Assembly: GCA_902788205.1 (NCBI GenBank)
Contig: CADAJJ010000001.1
Location: 62,001 to 126,000, forward strand
DNA from: RUG023 sp900315435
GTDB taxonomy: Bacteria; Spirochaetota; Spirochaetia; Sphaerochaetales; Sphaerochaetaceae
DNA length: 64,000 nt
Direction of reading: 5' to 3'
This document shows, one piece after another, positions 40,418 through 50,485 of this stretch. A program made the translations under genes and the position numbers. The notes under the pieces are model-generated. The model did no database searches, had not been told where the DNA came from, and saw only the letters and a list, made by a program, of their open reading frames with translations. Positions within the stretch are counted from its first letter, which is position 1, and each line of letters opens with the position of its first letter.

Positions 40418-43021
40418 TCAGGATTCCTTCAGCGCCTTCTGCATCTCCCCTACCAAGGCGAGGGCCTCGATCGGGGTGCTGCGGTCGACGTCGAAGTGAT
40501 CGAGCGCGTCCCGGAGCTTGTCGTAGATGGCAAGCTCGTCCTTCTCCTCCGGCGCAGCCTCTTCGGGCGCGAAGAGGGAGGGTTGGGCATGGCTGAGCAA
40601 GTATTCGTCGTCGTGGCGTTTCTGGAAGTTCTGCGCCTCACGGATCACCCCGTAGGGGATTCCTGCAAGCTTGGCGACATTCAGCCCGTACGAGCTTTCC
40701 GCGACACCTGGAATCACCTTGCGCAGGAAGATGACTGTTCCCTTCTCCTCGACTACCTTCAGCGTCAGCTTCTGCACCTCTCCTCCGGCGATTTCCGCCA
40801 GCTCGTGGTAGTGGGTGGCAAAAAGGGTCTTGCAGCCCATGCGGGTCAGTTCCTGCATGACGGCGAAGGCGATGGCCATGCCGTCCTGGCTGCTGGTACC
40901 TCTTCCCAACTCGTCGATGATCACAAAGGAATGGCGGCTGGCAGTACGGAGAATCAGCGCGGCTTCCTGCATCTCCACCAGGAAGGTGGACTCTCCTCGA
41001 GCCAGGTTGTCGCTGGCGCCGACCCGGCAGAAGAGCCGGTCCACCGGACTCATCACCACCCGTTCGGCCGGAACGTAGCTGCCAATCTGGGCAAGCAGGA
41101 CAATGAGCGCATTTTGGCGCAGATAGGTCGATTTTCCAGCCATGTTGGGGCCGGTGATCAGGCAGAAACGTCCCTGCTGTTCCTCGATATCCAGGCCGTT
41201 GGGAACAAAACCTCCCGCCGGCAGCTGGCTCTCGACCACCGGGTGCCTGCCTCCGGCGATATGCAGCACGTCTCCTTCCACGAATTCTGGTTTCCGATAG
41301 TGGTTTTTCATCGCGCAGACGGCAAGCGAGGCCAGAACGTCGACTTCGCTGAGGAATTGTGCGATTTCCAGCAGCATCGGTCCCTGGGCTGCCGTATCTT
41401 TCAGGATCTGTTCGTAGACTTCCTTCTCCCTCGCCTCGGCGGCAAAACCGCTTTTCAGGATTTGGGTTTCCAGCTGGATCAGCTCGTCGGTGGTGTAGCG
41501 TTCGGCGTTGACCAGCGTCTGTTTCCGGTAGAAGGCCTGGGGAACCTTGTCCACCTGGCCCTTGGAGACCTCCAGATAATGGCCGATGATCTTGTTGTAG
41601 GAGAGCTTCAGCGTGGAGATGCCCGTCTCTTGCCGGATTTTGTCCAGGTACGAGTCGAGCAGTTCCTTTCCTCCGCCCTTGACCTCGCGCAGCCGGTCGA
41701 GCTCCGGATCATAACCGGCGTTGACCACCTCGCCCTCGACGAAGGGCCCCTGGGTCTCCTCGTTGATGCCCTTGGATATTTCCCGCATGACGGAAAGCAA
41801 CTGTTCGAGCGAACTCTGGGTGACGTTGGGCGAGAGCAGCTTCTGGTAATGTGTGGCGTCCTTCTCCATCAGTGAGAAAAAGCAACCAACCGTGCGTTGG
41901 ATGCCCACCAGGTCCTGGGGCAGGGAACGATGCATGGCCACCCGGCTGGACAAGCGCTGCAGGTCAAGCGCCTTGCGCAGGATTTCGCGGACATGTCCCG
42001 TCTCCTCTTGATGGGTCACATAGAAGGTGACCCACTCCTGACGGCAGAGGATATCCTCCCGATTCCTTAACGGAAAGGAAATCCACTGTTTCAGCAGTCG
42101 GGTGCCACCGCTGGTGACCGTCTGGTCGATGGAGGAAAAAAGGGTGCATCGTTCTCCCCCATCCTGGCTGTTGGCAATCAGCTCGAGGTTTCTCTGGCTT
42201 GCCTCATCCACCAACAGGAAGCGGTCGTTGTCCACCTTCCTGTAGGTGACGATCTGCCCGAGCGAGGCGCGGGCGGTGTCTTCCAGATATCCCAGCAATG
42301 CCCCACCGCTGGAAAGGGCCGCATCGTCGTTCTCGAAGCCGAAGGCCTTCAGGTTGGTCGTTCCCATGTGCGCGGTCAATTTCTGGAAAGCCTGCTTCTG
42401 GCTGAAAGACCAGGAAGGAAGTTTTGTCACCATGGCACGGAAACCATCAATCCGGTTTTGGAACTCCTCGTCGGAAAAATACTCGTCCTCGTCGACCAGG
42501 ATTTCACGTGGTTTGACCTGCTCGAGCAGGGCCAAGAGCGAGGCGAACTGCCGGTCCTTCGCCACGGTGGTCATGCAGAACTCGCCACTGGTGATATCGG
42601 CGTAACTGACCGAGAAACGGGATCCGATGGCGACAACGGAAAGGACGTAGCTGGTCTGCCTTGCGTCGAGAAAATCATCATCCACCACCGTCGCCGGCGT
42701 GACAATCTGGATCACTTCCCTCTTGGCAAGCTGTTTCGGATTCGTGGTCAGTTCCAGTTGCTCGCAGATGGCGATCTTCTTGCCTAGGTCGAGCAAGCGG
42801 CGGATATAGGACTTGGCTGCATGGAACGGAATGCCGCACATCGGCCTGCCGGCCCGATGGGTCAGTGTCAAATTCAAGAGCCGAGACACTTCCACCGCGT
42901 CGTCGTCGAACATCTCGTAGAAATCCCCGAGACGGAAAAACAGCACCTTGTCCTTGTTCTGCTCCTTGATGGCGCGGTATTGCTGCATCATCGGAGTCAC
43001 TTTCTCTTCTTGCGTTCCCAT
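40418..43021 (-). CDS. mutS: DNA mismatch repair protein MutS
   Basis: Recognises mismatches and starts repair. The 867-residue protein has the N-terminal mismatch-binding motif GDFYEMFDDDA (the FxE element), the clamp and lever helices, and the ATPase: Walker A GPNMAGKSTYLRQNAL near residue 622, and DELGRGTSSQDGMAIA. A normal MutS1 length. AGAGGAATGC lies just before the ATG. It follows bamA after a hairpin. Confidence 0.98.
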   Translation of the reverse strand: MGTQEEKVTPMMQQYRAIKEQNKDKVLFFRLGDFYEMFDDDAVEVSRLLNLTLTHRAGRPMCGIPFHAAKSYIRRLLDLGKKIAICEQLELTTNPKQLAKREVIQIVTPATVVDDDFLDARQTSYVLSVVAIGSRFSVSYADITSGEFCMTTVAKDRQFASLLALLEQVKPREILVDEDEYFSDEEFQNRIDGFRAMVTKLPSWSFSQKQAFQKLTAHMGTTNLKAFGFENDDAALSSGGALLGYLEDTARASLGQIVTYRKVDNDRFLLVDEASQRNLELIANSQDGGERCTLFSSIDQTVTSGGTRLLKQWISFPLRNREDILCRQEWVTFYVTHQEETGHVREILRKALDLQRLSSRVAMHRSLPQDLVGIQRTVGCFFSLMEKDATHYQKLLSPNVTQSSLEQLLSVMREISKGINEETQGPFVEGEVVNAGYDPELDRLREVKGGGKELLDSYLDKIRQETGISTLKLSYNKIIGHYLEVSKGQVDKVPQAFYRKQTLVNAERYTTDELIQLETQILKSGFAAEAREKEVYEQILKDTAAQGPMLLEIAQFLSEVDVLASLAVCAMKNHYRKPEFVEGDVLHIAGGRHPVVESQLPAGGFVPNGLDIEEQQGRFCLITGPNMAGKSTYLRQNALIVLLAQIGSYVPAERVVMSPVDRLFCRVGASDNLARGESTFLVEMQEAALILRTASRHSFVIIDELGRGTSSQDGMAIAFAVMQELTRMGCKTLFATHYHELAEIAGGEVQKLTLKVVEEKGTVIFLRKVIPGVAESSYGLNVAKLAGIPYGVIREAQNFQKRHDDEYLLSHAQPSLFAPEEAAPEEKDELAIYDKLRDALDHFDVDRSTPIEALALVGEMQKALKES

Positions 43022-43033
43022 GCATTCCTCTTA

Positions 43034-43068
43034 CACAAAAGAGCCCTGCTTCCGCAAGGCCCTTTGTG
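43034..43068 (-). terminator. Hairpin between bamA and mutS
   Basis: On the reverse strand GCCTTGC-GGAA-GCAGGGC (one wobble, GNRA-type loop) is followed by TCTTTTGTG; flanking CACAAA and TTTGTG can lengthen the stem. It could partly end transcription after bamA, or regulate mutS, whose ribosome site follows immediately. Confidence 0.5.
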
Positions 43069-43076
43069 CCTGACCA

Positions 43077-45653
43077 TCAATAGATCGACTGGGTGATGGC
43101 CAAGACCAGCTTCATGCCGGAGTTCCCTCCGTTATGGAAGATGCTTCCCTTGATGAAGTGGAAGTCTCCGTCGCTCATCCACTTGGCGTTCTTGACAAGG
43201 TAGAGCCCGAGCGGGAAACCGGGAATCTTCAGCTTCAGGCCGGCACCGGCGGAGAAGTACCAGTTCAGCGAGGAGAAGCCGTCATCCCGCAGCGAGGAGA
43301 TGTTGCTCACCACGCCAGTGGCGCTGGCGTAGATTTCCCAGTTCAAGACACCCACGACAAGCGGGGCCGAGAGGGAGATCTCGTTGTTCCACAGGAAGCT
43401 CTGGTCATAGACGACGTCGAAGCCGCGTCCGATATTCATGCCATCGATATAGAGCATCTCATAACGGGTGGCGCCACGCTTGGCATCGTACCAGTCCCAT
43501 CCGTCACCACCGAGGACATCATAGGTATTGTTCCAATACTGGGGCAACATCACGCTGACGCTGCTGGTGGCGCCTAGGACAATCGAAGCATCCTTGTCGC
43601 CAAGGCTGTATTTGCCCACGGTCAGATATCCGCTGGCGGACGCCGTATCCTTCAGATAGTTGGAAAGACCGCCAAGAATACCACCGGCATAGGTGAACGT
43701 ATTGCTCAGGATGTACCCCCTTGTAGTGTTCTCGATCAAGTCTCTGCCGTCCCAGGTGACGGTGAAGGAGAGCTTGTTGGAGAACTGCCAATCCTTGTGG
43801 TAGAGGTACATCAGGTATTCGAACGGCAGGTAGAGGTCATCGTCATAGACGGCATGCTTCAGTCCGATCGAGAGGCCGCCGGAAAGGCGCAGGTTGCCGG
43901 CATCGAAGCGGAACGTATAGCCGGAACTGTAGCTCAGAGCGATGTTCCAGTAATCGTAGCTCATCAGATAGGCGCTGGATGGGTTGGCCTCCCCGCTCTG
44001 CTCGAACTCGATGTAGCTGTCGTATCCAAGCGGATACGCCTGGTCCTTATCGTCGTCGGTGTCGTGGCCGGTATAGTAAGGGCTGCCGAGGGTTTTCTGC
44101 AGGCCGTTGTTCTTGCTGGTGCGGGAGAAGCTCAGGCTGAGCGAGTTGGACCAGGGGATATAGCCGACCCAATCGTCGCTGATGGAAAGCGAGACCTCCT
44201 GGCTGTCCGGGGACAGCGTAGTGGAAATCGAGAGGTCCCTCCCGGTCCCGAACAGGTTCTTGTCCTGCCACTGCAGGAAGCCGGAAATCGGGAAGCTGTC
44301 AACCGATCCGCCAAAGGTAGCGCCAAACTGGATGGTCATCTGGTTGCCCTCGGTGATGTTGAAGACGGGAATGACGGTGTTGGGATCGTCCCCTTCCTGC
44401 AACTCCAGCTTCACATCGGTGACAATCAGAGTGTTGTAGATGTTCTGGGCGCTCTTCTGCAGCTTCTCCTTGCTGAAGACGTCGCCTTTGTGGACAGTCA
44501 GCTCCCGCAAGAAGACGTAGGGCTTGGTTTTCGTCAGGCCCAGAAGACGGATATCGCTGATGGTGGCAAGCCCCTGTTCGTCGATGTGGATCACGTAGTG
44601 GATCGTCGAGCTCTCCTTGTCCCGCTGGGCCTCCACCTGCATGTTGTTGTGCACGTAGCCATTGTTGTAATACTGGTCGCTGATTTTGCCGAGCAGGGAT
44701 TGCAGTTTCTCCTGACTGAGGATCTCGCCTTCAGGAATCGTGATCAGGTTGGAAAGCTCCTCATCGCTGTAGACGGTGTTTCCGGAAAAACTCATGCCGC
44801 CGAACTTCCACTGCTGGCCTTCGTCGATATGGTAGACCAGTCTCAGCCTGACGAACTTGTCGTTGGGATCCTCGCTGGGAATCACCTCGGTGGCCACATC
44901 GGTGACACGAGCGTCCATATATCCATTATTCCGGTAGAAGGTCTCGATATTGGTACGATCCTCGGCAACCCTGCTCTCCTCGTAATACCCGCTGATCAGG
45001 TAGTTCGCGATCCGGCTGGAAAGCTGGCGGCGCAACGTCTTGTACGGAAAGGCCAAGGCGCCGTCGAACTCCACCTCGGCGACCTTCTTCTGGCTGCCCT
45101 CGTTGATGGTGTAGGTAACGGCCGCGGTGTTTGCCGCGTCGTCCTCCACCTCGCTTTCCTCTACCGTCACCTCGTTGTAGCCATAGCCGTGATACAGGTT
45201 GATGATCGCCTGCTTGTCGTTCAGGACATTCTGCGTAGAGGCGAAGTCTCCCACATGCTGGGTGATGACGCCCCGGATACGGGCCAGCTTCATCGTCTCG
45301 TTTCCGACCACCTGGATATCGGTGATTGCGGGAAGCTCGTGGAACTCGAAGCTGAGGACCAGCTTGCCCTCTTCGTTCTTCTCGGCGTTCCCTAGGAAAT
45401 AGAGGAATGCGTTTGTGGCGTACAGGTCTGCCTGCAGCTTCTGGAAGAGCTCGTCGCTATACTCCTGATTCAGGTACTTGGACTCGATGCCCTTGATCTT
45501 GGACTCTCGCAGGTTCTGCAACCCGGTATTCACAAAACCGCTGATCGGCTGACCGTTGTACCAAGGTTCTGCATCTGTTGCGACAAGCTCGAAGGCCGAA
45601 AGGACCACCAGGACCAGCGCACAAAGGAAATGGCGGAAGCGCATATGGGACAT
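43077..45653 (-). CDS. bamA: Outer membrane assembly factor BamA (Omp85)
   Basis: Inserts beta-barrel proteins into the outer membrane. The 858-residue protein has an N-terminal signal peptide (FLCALVLVVLSAFELVA), a run of POTRA domains to about residue 430 (e.g. ITDIQVVGNETMKLARIRGVI and KFGGMSFSGNTVYSDEELSNL), then a C-terminal 16-strand barrel with alternating hydrophobic residues. The final residues ITQSIY provide the aromatic end required for barrel proteins, though Tyr rather than Phe. A start at 45653 is preferred, behind GGAGGAG; 45644 is an alternative. The upstream partner is tamB. Confidence 0.93.
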   Translation of the reverse strand: MSHMRFRHFLCALVLVVLSAFELVATDAEPWYNGQPISGFVNTGLQNLRESKIKGIESKYLNQEYSDELFQKLQADLYATNAFLYFLGNAEKNEEGKLVLSFEFHELPAITDIQVVGNETMKLARIRGVITQHVGDFASTQNVLNDKQAIINLYHGYGYNEVTVEESEVEDDAANTAAVTYTINEGSQKKVAEVEFDGALAFPYKTLRRQLSSRIANYLISGYYEESRVAEDRTNIETFYRNNGYMDARVTDVATEVIPSEDPNDKFVRLRLVYHIDEGQQWKFGGMSFSGNTVYSDEELSNLITIPEGEILSQEKLQSLLGKISDQYYNNGYVHNNMQVEAQRDKESSTIHYVIHIDEQGLATISDIRLLGLTKTKPYVFLRELTVHKGDVFSKEKLQKSAQNIYNTLIVTDVKLELQEGDDPNTVIPVFNITEGNQMTIQFGATFGGSVDSFPISGFLQWQDKNLFGTGRDLSISTTLSPDSQEVSLSISDDWVGYIPWSNSLSLSFSRTSKNNGLQKTLGSPYYTGHDTDDDKDQAYPLGYDSYIEFEQSGEANPSSAYLMSYDYWNIALSYSSGYTFRFDAGNLRLSGGLSIGLKHAVYDDDLYLPFEYLMYLYHKDWQFSNKLSFTVTWDGRDLIENTTRGYILSNTFTYAGGILGGLSNYLKDTASASGYLTVGKYSLGDKDASIVLGATSSVSVMLPQYWNNTYDVLGGDGWDWYDAKRGATRYEMLYIDGMNIGRGFDVVYDQSFLWNNEISLSAPLVVGVLNWEIYASATGVVSNISSLRDDGFSSLNWYFSAGAGLKLKIPGFPLGLYLVKNAKWMSDGDFHFIKGSIFHNGGNSGMKLVLAITQSIY

Positions 45654-45676
45654 TGGGAACAAACTCCTCCATGTAT

Positions 45677-48600
45677 TCAGAACAAAACGATGCGTTTTGT
45701 CACACTCAAGCCTATCGTATCCAAAAAGTCAATCAACGACAACTCGTTGGGTTGGGAGAAAACGGTAAAGGTACACAGTGGATTCTCCCACTCAAAGGAG
45801 AGCTCGAACTGCAATGACAGGTCATTGACGAGGAATGGGGAGTCATTGGGTTTGGTCGATCTTGGGTTGACCGCACTTAAATGCAACATTGCCTGCAGGA
45901 ACATGTCGTCGGCCAGATACTTGCCAATAAAGACCGAGGTGTTGTTCAGATAACGGGCGAGCGGACTGATGGTGACCGAATCGCTTCCCGGAAGCGCGTC
46001 GATCAGGAAGTTCTGCATGATCTGGCTGCGAAAACTGAAGACGTCCAGTCCCAGGTTGCTGCGGATCGTCTCCGACAGGTTGGTCATCGGGCTGGTCTGG
46101 ATCCACCCCAGGCGCTCGGCCACATCAGTCGCCATAGTGGCGACCGACGCGACACGATACAGGCTCATGCCCCCCTCTTCCGTTCCGGGCAGGATGCTGC
46201 CGCCAAGAATCGACATGATTTCCTCGGTCGATTTGGCCGGGACGCTCTCGAAGGTCGGATTCAGGTTATCCAGCGTGCTGTCGGTAAGCACCAGATAGAT
46301 GTCTACCGGATTCCCGCCGGCGTCGAACTCGCGCAGCCGGGCCCGGAGGTTGAGGAACGGCTGCACTCCTCCGCTGGGCGAGGCGCGCAGCGCCATCGAT
46401 CCCTCCGAGACGTAGAAGTCTTTCTGGAAATAGAAGATGTCGCCATTACGGAATACCAGCGTACCGTCCACGTTCGCCGTCTTGGTCGGGTTGTCGAAAC
46501 GGAAGCGGAAACGCTCGTCCTCTTTCAAGGTGAAGCTCAGCATCGGATAATCGGTATTGGGGTAGATGATCCGGTTGTTGGTGCCATTGGTCATCAGGAA
46601 GTTGACGCTGATGTTGGCGGCAGTGTACCAGTCCGGACAGCGATGCATGCCACCGATACCGATCAACACGTCGCTGACGGTCGCCTCGCCACTGGCCAAC
46701 GGCTTGGTCCCTGCGCTCTTGTTCAGACGGAACCATCCCTTCATGAATCCGGAGACCTCGACATTGGCCTCGGGGACCGGACAATAGAACTCGATGGGTT
46801 TGCCGGGAAGCCAGACCGTCACATTGAAACCAGCAAGCCCGAGTCCGTCCAGCTGCACGTTCAGCTGCGCCTGCCCTTCCACTGTCTCGCCAGTGTCGTG
46901 ACGGACGGCAAAGCACTTGGTCCGCACGGTGGTCAGTTCTGAGTTGTCGACGCTGAACAGGGCGTTCTTCACCTGGATATCGTAGTCAGGCACGTAGAAG
47001 GCCCAGATGTTGAGGGAATCGCAGGAAAGCTGACCGAAGAGGTTCGGGTCCGAAAGGTTCCCGTCGACATACAAGGTCCCTTTCAGCACTCCCTCCTGGA
47101 AGCGGCAGATGGGGGTCGCGAAAAACCGGTTGACCAGCCGCAGGTCCAGATAGGCGTCGCTGAACTTCAAGGCCATCTGGTCGACATCGGCATTTCCGAC
47201 AAGATGCCCTCCAAACCCGAAGACCGGGTTGATGCTCAGGTCGATGCTCTTGTCGTTGTCGTCGTAGTAGCCGTTGAGGATCGATCCGGATACCGTATAG
47301 CGGCCATTGAGATGGCTGAAATGGAAGTCAGCATCGTCAAAACCGTCAAGAGGACTTCCCAGGAAGACCAGGTTCCGGATGCCTAGGTCGACGGAAATCT
47401 CGTTGTCGAGGAAATGGCTCTCCAGCCGGCTCTGCAGTTGCTCGCTCTCATCGTTGGAGTCCAAGAAAGTCTGGATTTGCTCGATGGAGAAACGTCCCTC
47501 GGGAAGAACGTCCTGCACGGTTTTGGTAAAGGGTGCGAAATGGACCGCAAGATGGAAGAGCGCGGAGGATCCTCTCGTCTGCAGGGAATACAGGGAAAAG
47601 TCGCTGAGAAAGGAGCCATCCAGGACAGCCAGCCCGCCGTGCAGGTCGATGGAAAGGGATGCGTCGTCGATCCGGTTGAGGCCGACGTTGGCGTTCAGGT
47701 GGCTGATGGTCAGGAGATTCCCATCGAACCCGACGGTTCCTTGCAACCTGCTGTCGCCACCGACGATGTCCAGGGTTCCTGCCAAGCGGAATGCATCCTG
47801 CTGTCCTGAGCTACCGATCAATCGCAGGTTGCCGGTCCAGTCTCCACCTTCCGGCAGAAAACGGCCCAGGCCAAGGTTGCGGATGTCGACCATCGTCTCC
47901 ATCCTGTCCTCGTAATTGCCCACGTAGATATCTGCACCCTGCACTCCACCATCACCCATGTGGAAGGCTAGGGTGAAGGGATCGCTCAGGCCGGAACGGA
48001 TGTTCTTCAACAATGGCGTTCCCTGGTAACGGATGGCACCGGAGAACGTGGTGCGTCCATCAGCGGCGGTCAGATTGGTGAATTCGAAACGGTCTGGGGT
48101 GATGGAGCCATTGCCTTGGAAGGTGTACGTGCGGTTTCCCAGCTGGATACCAGACAGGCTGAAGTTGTCAGCCTGGAAGGACCAGTCGTCCTGGCCTGTG
48201 TATGCAATATGCAAGTCGCCGCTCATGATGGAGTGGACAAGCCGTTTCGTATCAGGAAATTGCAGGTTGTTGACCGAAAGCTGGAAGGAAAGCGGGTTCT
48301 TGATGTCGCTGACGAGCTTGACCATATCCCCGCTGCCTCCCTCCAATCTCTGGCTGCTGATGGTGTACTGCCAGGAAACGGGATACCGCATCTCCTTCAC
48401 CACGAGCGAGGCGACACTGGAGAAGACGTCTTCATGGCTTTCCAGGCTTCCGGAGAGCTGGAAGTCGGGAAACTGGTTGCTGACAGCCGTGTACTGGTAT
48501 CGGCGTGGTCCGACATGGAGCATGTTGACCCTGAGAAGCTGGTTGCCGCTTTCGGTGTTGGAAATCAGGAAGTTGCCGTTGGGAACCCAGTCACCTACCT

Positions 48601-50401
48601 CGATGTCACCCTCGAATTCCAAGCGATAGTCCTGCACGCCGATGGTGATCGAGTCGACAGCAATCAACGTGTCCTTGAAGGAGCCGCGACCAGTTGAACC
48701 GGCACGGAAGCGGAACTGGCCGAACTTCAAATCGGCCAGCGAGAGGTCATATTGGACCTGGCCCTTCTCCCCCGAGCCGCCATGCAGGTAGAAGTTGCCA
48801 CGGGCGGTGGTGTCATCGTCATAATAGGGAGTCAAGAGCGGCAGGTATCTCTGCCAAGTCTGGTCAAATGCAATCAAGGGAAGCCCGTTCAGCGCGGCAT
48901 TGACCGTAACCAGCGGTTTTCCGGTCTCAATCCGCTCGAGCAAAGCGTCCAGGTGGAACTCATTCCCGCTATTCAAGGCGAACTGCATCGTCCCCTGTTT
49001 GCGGTCAAAGTCCCAGTGAAGCCCTATCGTGCCGTCAAATGCCTGACCGAACAGGTTCGTGCTTGCCTCGGAAAGCACGCCGGTAGCGGCATATTCGCCA
49101 CCAGCGAGTCTGCCGCGCATGCTGACATGGGTGTCGACGGTATTGCTCCCCATCGTAAGGTGCAGGTTCCCTTCGACGTCCTGTTCGGTCACCGCATAGC
49201 CGCTTCCACTGGCGTTCGCCAGCACATCGGAAAGCTCGGCGGACACATTCTTACGGGTGAAGGACGTGTGTGGCGCGCCCAGCGTCACCTCGACGTCGGT
49301 AGTCTGGGTATTGACGCTTCCCTCCGCTCTCAGGCCGGTCATCTCCAACGTTCCTTCCCCTGCATCGATGCGGATGGTGGCCTCATCGTTGATGGCAAAG
49401 GCAGCATGGTAGAGCACTCCGTCATGGGAGATGGCGAGGGTGCTGGTGGGCAGTTTGGTCGATGCTATCGGACTGGAGAATTCCAGCTGGCTCAACGAGA
49501 GTTCTCCCGTCTCGAAGTCGGGAATCTCGATTTCCGTCAGCAAATTGCTCTCCAATTGCCCGAACTGGAAAGTACCGGAAAGCAAGGGACTTTGCAACTC
49601 GTACTGGGGGGTGCGGACCGACAGGTCACGCAATGACAAGGAAATGGGCAGTTTTCCGGAAGCAATCCTGCTCTCCGCGCGTAGTTCGGCAAACGAAAAG
49701 GCGACATTCCCCTTTTTCCCCGACACGGAGGGAAACCGGGTGTAGAGGAAGCCGGAGTTCTCGAAATAAAACTGTCCATTATTGCCGCGCAAGGAGAAGC
49801 CGGGTGAGGAGACGGAGGTTTCCGGAAGCGCCAGCCGCACCGACCCGAAACGGCCGCCCTTGCGGATGAGGAAATCCAGGCTGCCGTCCGCCACGTCGAC
49901 GGAAAGATCTCCCTGCACCAACCGCAGGTCGACCTGTTCGGCGCTGACACGCCAGCCGAGGCTCTTGAGCACCGGGGGCAGGTTGCTTGAGGATTCCTGT
50001 TTTTCCGATGTGTCCGATGGGTGGAACTTCTCGGGGATACGGACCGTCCCGTGGGGATGGGTGACGGTAATCGTAGGGGTTCCTACCCCGCTGGCAAGCT
50101 TGCCCATCAAGGAGAGAAACCCCTCCTGGAAGGTGATGGATTCAACCTCGATGTCCAAGAGCCCGTCATAGCTGATATCGACATTGTCGCTGTGGATCTG
50201 GAAGAAGAACTTGCGGCTGATATTGTGGAATACCACCTTGCCGTGGCTCCCCTGGGAAATGTCCGCAAAAGTCCGCTCGGAAAGGAGATGGGCGGGGTTG
50301 ATGATATGAAGATGCATGACCGCACACCAACTGAGCGCGACAAAGAAAGCCGTCACTATCGCCGCACTCACGATTTCCCGACGTGTGGTATGGTACTTCA
50401 T
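45677..50401 (-). CDS. tamB: TamB-like envelope protein (DUF490 / AsmA-like family)
   Basis: A 1574-residue protein: a single N-terminal membrane helix (IVSAAIVTAFFVALSWCAV), then a long series of beta-strand repeats, and a C-terminal DUF490-type domain (YFQKDFYVSEGSMALRASPSGG, LNLRARLREFDAGGNPVDIYLVLTD, SGGSILPG-type loops). TamB-type proteins bridge the periplasm as hollow grooves and carry lipids or help barrel assembly. Here the neighbour is bamA and no tamA is visible. The ATG lacks a ribosome site and lies eight bases after TATACT, so it is predicted to be leaderless. It diverges from tmk. Confidence 0.92.
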   Translation of the reverse strand: MKYHTTRREIVSAAIVTAFFVALSWCAVMHLHIINPAHLLSERTFADISQGSHGKVVFHNISRKFFFQIHSDNVDISYDGLLDIEVESITFQEGFLSLMGKLASGVGTPTITVTHPHGTVRIPEKFHPSDTSEKQESSSNLPPVLKSLGWRVSAEQVDLRLVQGDLSVDVADGSLDFLIRKGGRFGSVRLALPETSVSSPGFSLRGNNGQFYFENSGFLYTRFPSVSGKKGNVAFSFAELRAESRIASGKLPISLSLRDLSVRTPQYELQSPLLSGTFQFGQLESNLLTEIEIPDFETGELSLSQLEFSSPIASTKLPTSTLAISHDGVLYHAAFAINDEATIRIDAGEGTLEMTGLRAEGSVNTQTTDVEVTLGAPHTSFTRKNVSAELSDVLANASGSGYAVTEQDVEGNLHLTMGSNTVDTHVSMRGRLAGGEYAATGVLSEASTNLFGQAFDGTIGLHWDFDRKQGTMQFALNSGNEFHLDALLERIETGKPLVTVNAALNGLPLIAFDQTWQRYLPLLTPYYDDDTTARGNFYLHGGSGEKGQVQYDLSLADLKFGQFRFRAGSTGRGSFKDTLIAVDSITIGVQDYRLEFEGDIEVGDWVPNGNFLISNTESGNQLLRVNMLHVGPRRYQYTAVSNQFPDFQLSGSLESHEDVFSSVASLVVKEMRYPVSWQYTISSQRLEGGSGDMVKLVSDIKNPLSFQLSVNNLQFPDTKRLVHSIMSGDLHIAYTGQDDWSFQADNFSLSGIQLGNRTYTFQGNGSITPDRFEFTNLTAADGRTTFSGAIRYQGTPLLKNIRSGLSDPFTLAFHMGDGGVQGADIYVGNYEDRMETMVDIRNLGLGRFLPEGGDWTGNLRLIGSSGQQDAFRLAGTLDIVGGDSRLQGTVGFDGNLLTISHLNANVGLNRIDDASLSIDLHGGLAVLDGSFLSDFSLYSLQTRGSSALFHLAVHFAPFTKTVQDVLPEGRFSIEQIQTFLDSNDESEQLQSRLESHFLDNEISVDLGIRNLVFLGSPLDGFDDADFHFSHLNGRYTVSGSILNGYYDDNDKSIDLSINPVFGFGGHLVGNADVDQMALKFSDAYLDLRLVNRFFATPICRFQEGVLKGTLYVDGNLSDPNLFGQLSCDSLNIWAFYVPDYDIQVKNALFSVDNSELTTVRTKCFAVRHDTGETVEGQAQLNVQLDGLGLAGFNVTVWLPGKPIEFYCPVPEANVEVSGFMKGWFRLNKSAGTKPLASGEATVSDVLIGIGGMHRCPDWYTAANISVNFLMTNGTNNRIIYPNTDYPMLSFTLKEDERFRFRFDNPTKTANVDGTLVFRNGDIFYFQKDFYVSEGSMALRASPSGGVQPFLNLRARLREFDAGGNPVDIYLVLTDSTLDNLNPTFESVPAKSTEEIMSILGGSILPGTEEGGMSLYRVASVATMATDVAERLGWIQTSPMTNLSETIRSNLGLDVFSFRSQIMQNFLIDALPGSDSVTISPLARYLNNTSVFIGKYLADDMFLQAMLHLSAVNPRSTKPNDSPFLVNDLSLQFELSFEWENPLCTFTVFSQPNELSLIDFLDTIGLSVTKRIVLF

Positions 50402-50409
50402 TGCAAACA

Positions 50410-50438
50410 AGTATACCGCAAAGCCCGTCCTTTGCCAC
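50410..50438 (-). promoter_or_regulatory. Promoter of tamB-bamA, predicted leaderless
   Basis: Reverse-strand GTGGCA (50433-50438) and TATACT (50410-50415), 17 bases apart; eight bases to the ATG at 50401. Confidence 0.65.
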
Positions 50439-50450
50439 TACGAGGAGCGG

Positions 50451-50479
50451 TTTACCTAATCTTTTTTTGGTTCTATACT
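50451..50479 (+). promoter_or_regulatory. Promoter of tmk, predicted start at the A of ATG
   Basis: TTTACC (50451-50456) and TATACT (50474-50479), 17 bases apart. The -10 box is six bases from the ATG, so the start falls on, or within a base of, the initiation codon. Confidence 0.7.
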
Positions 50480-50485
50480 CGCGCT

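Noticed and set aside
39824..41875. A 683-codon forward frame antisense to comF and mutS
   Set aside because: Spans two real genes with no start signal; product has no recognisable fold.
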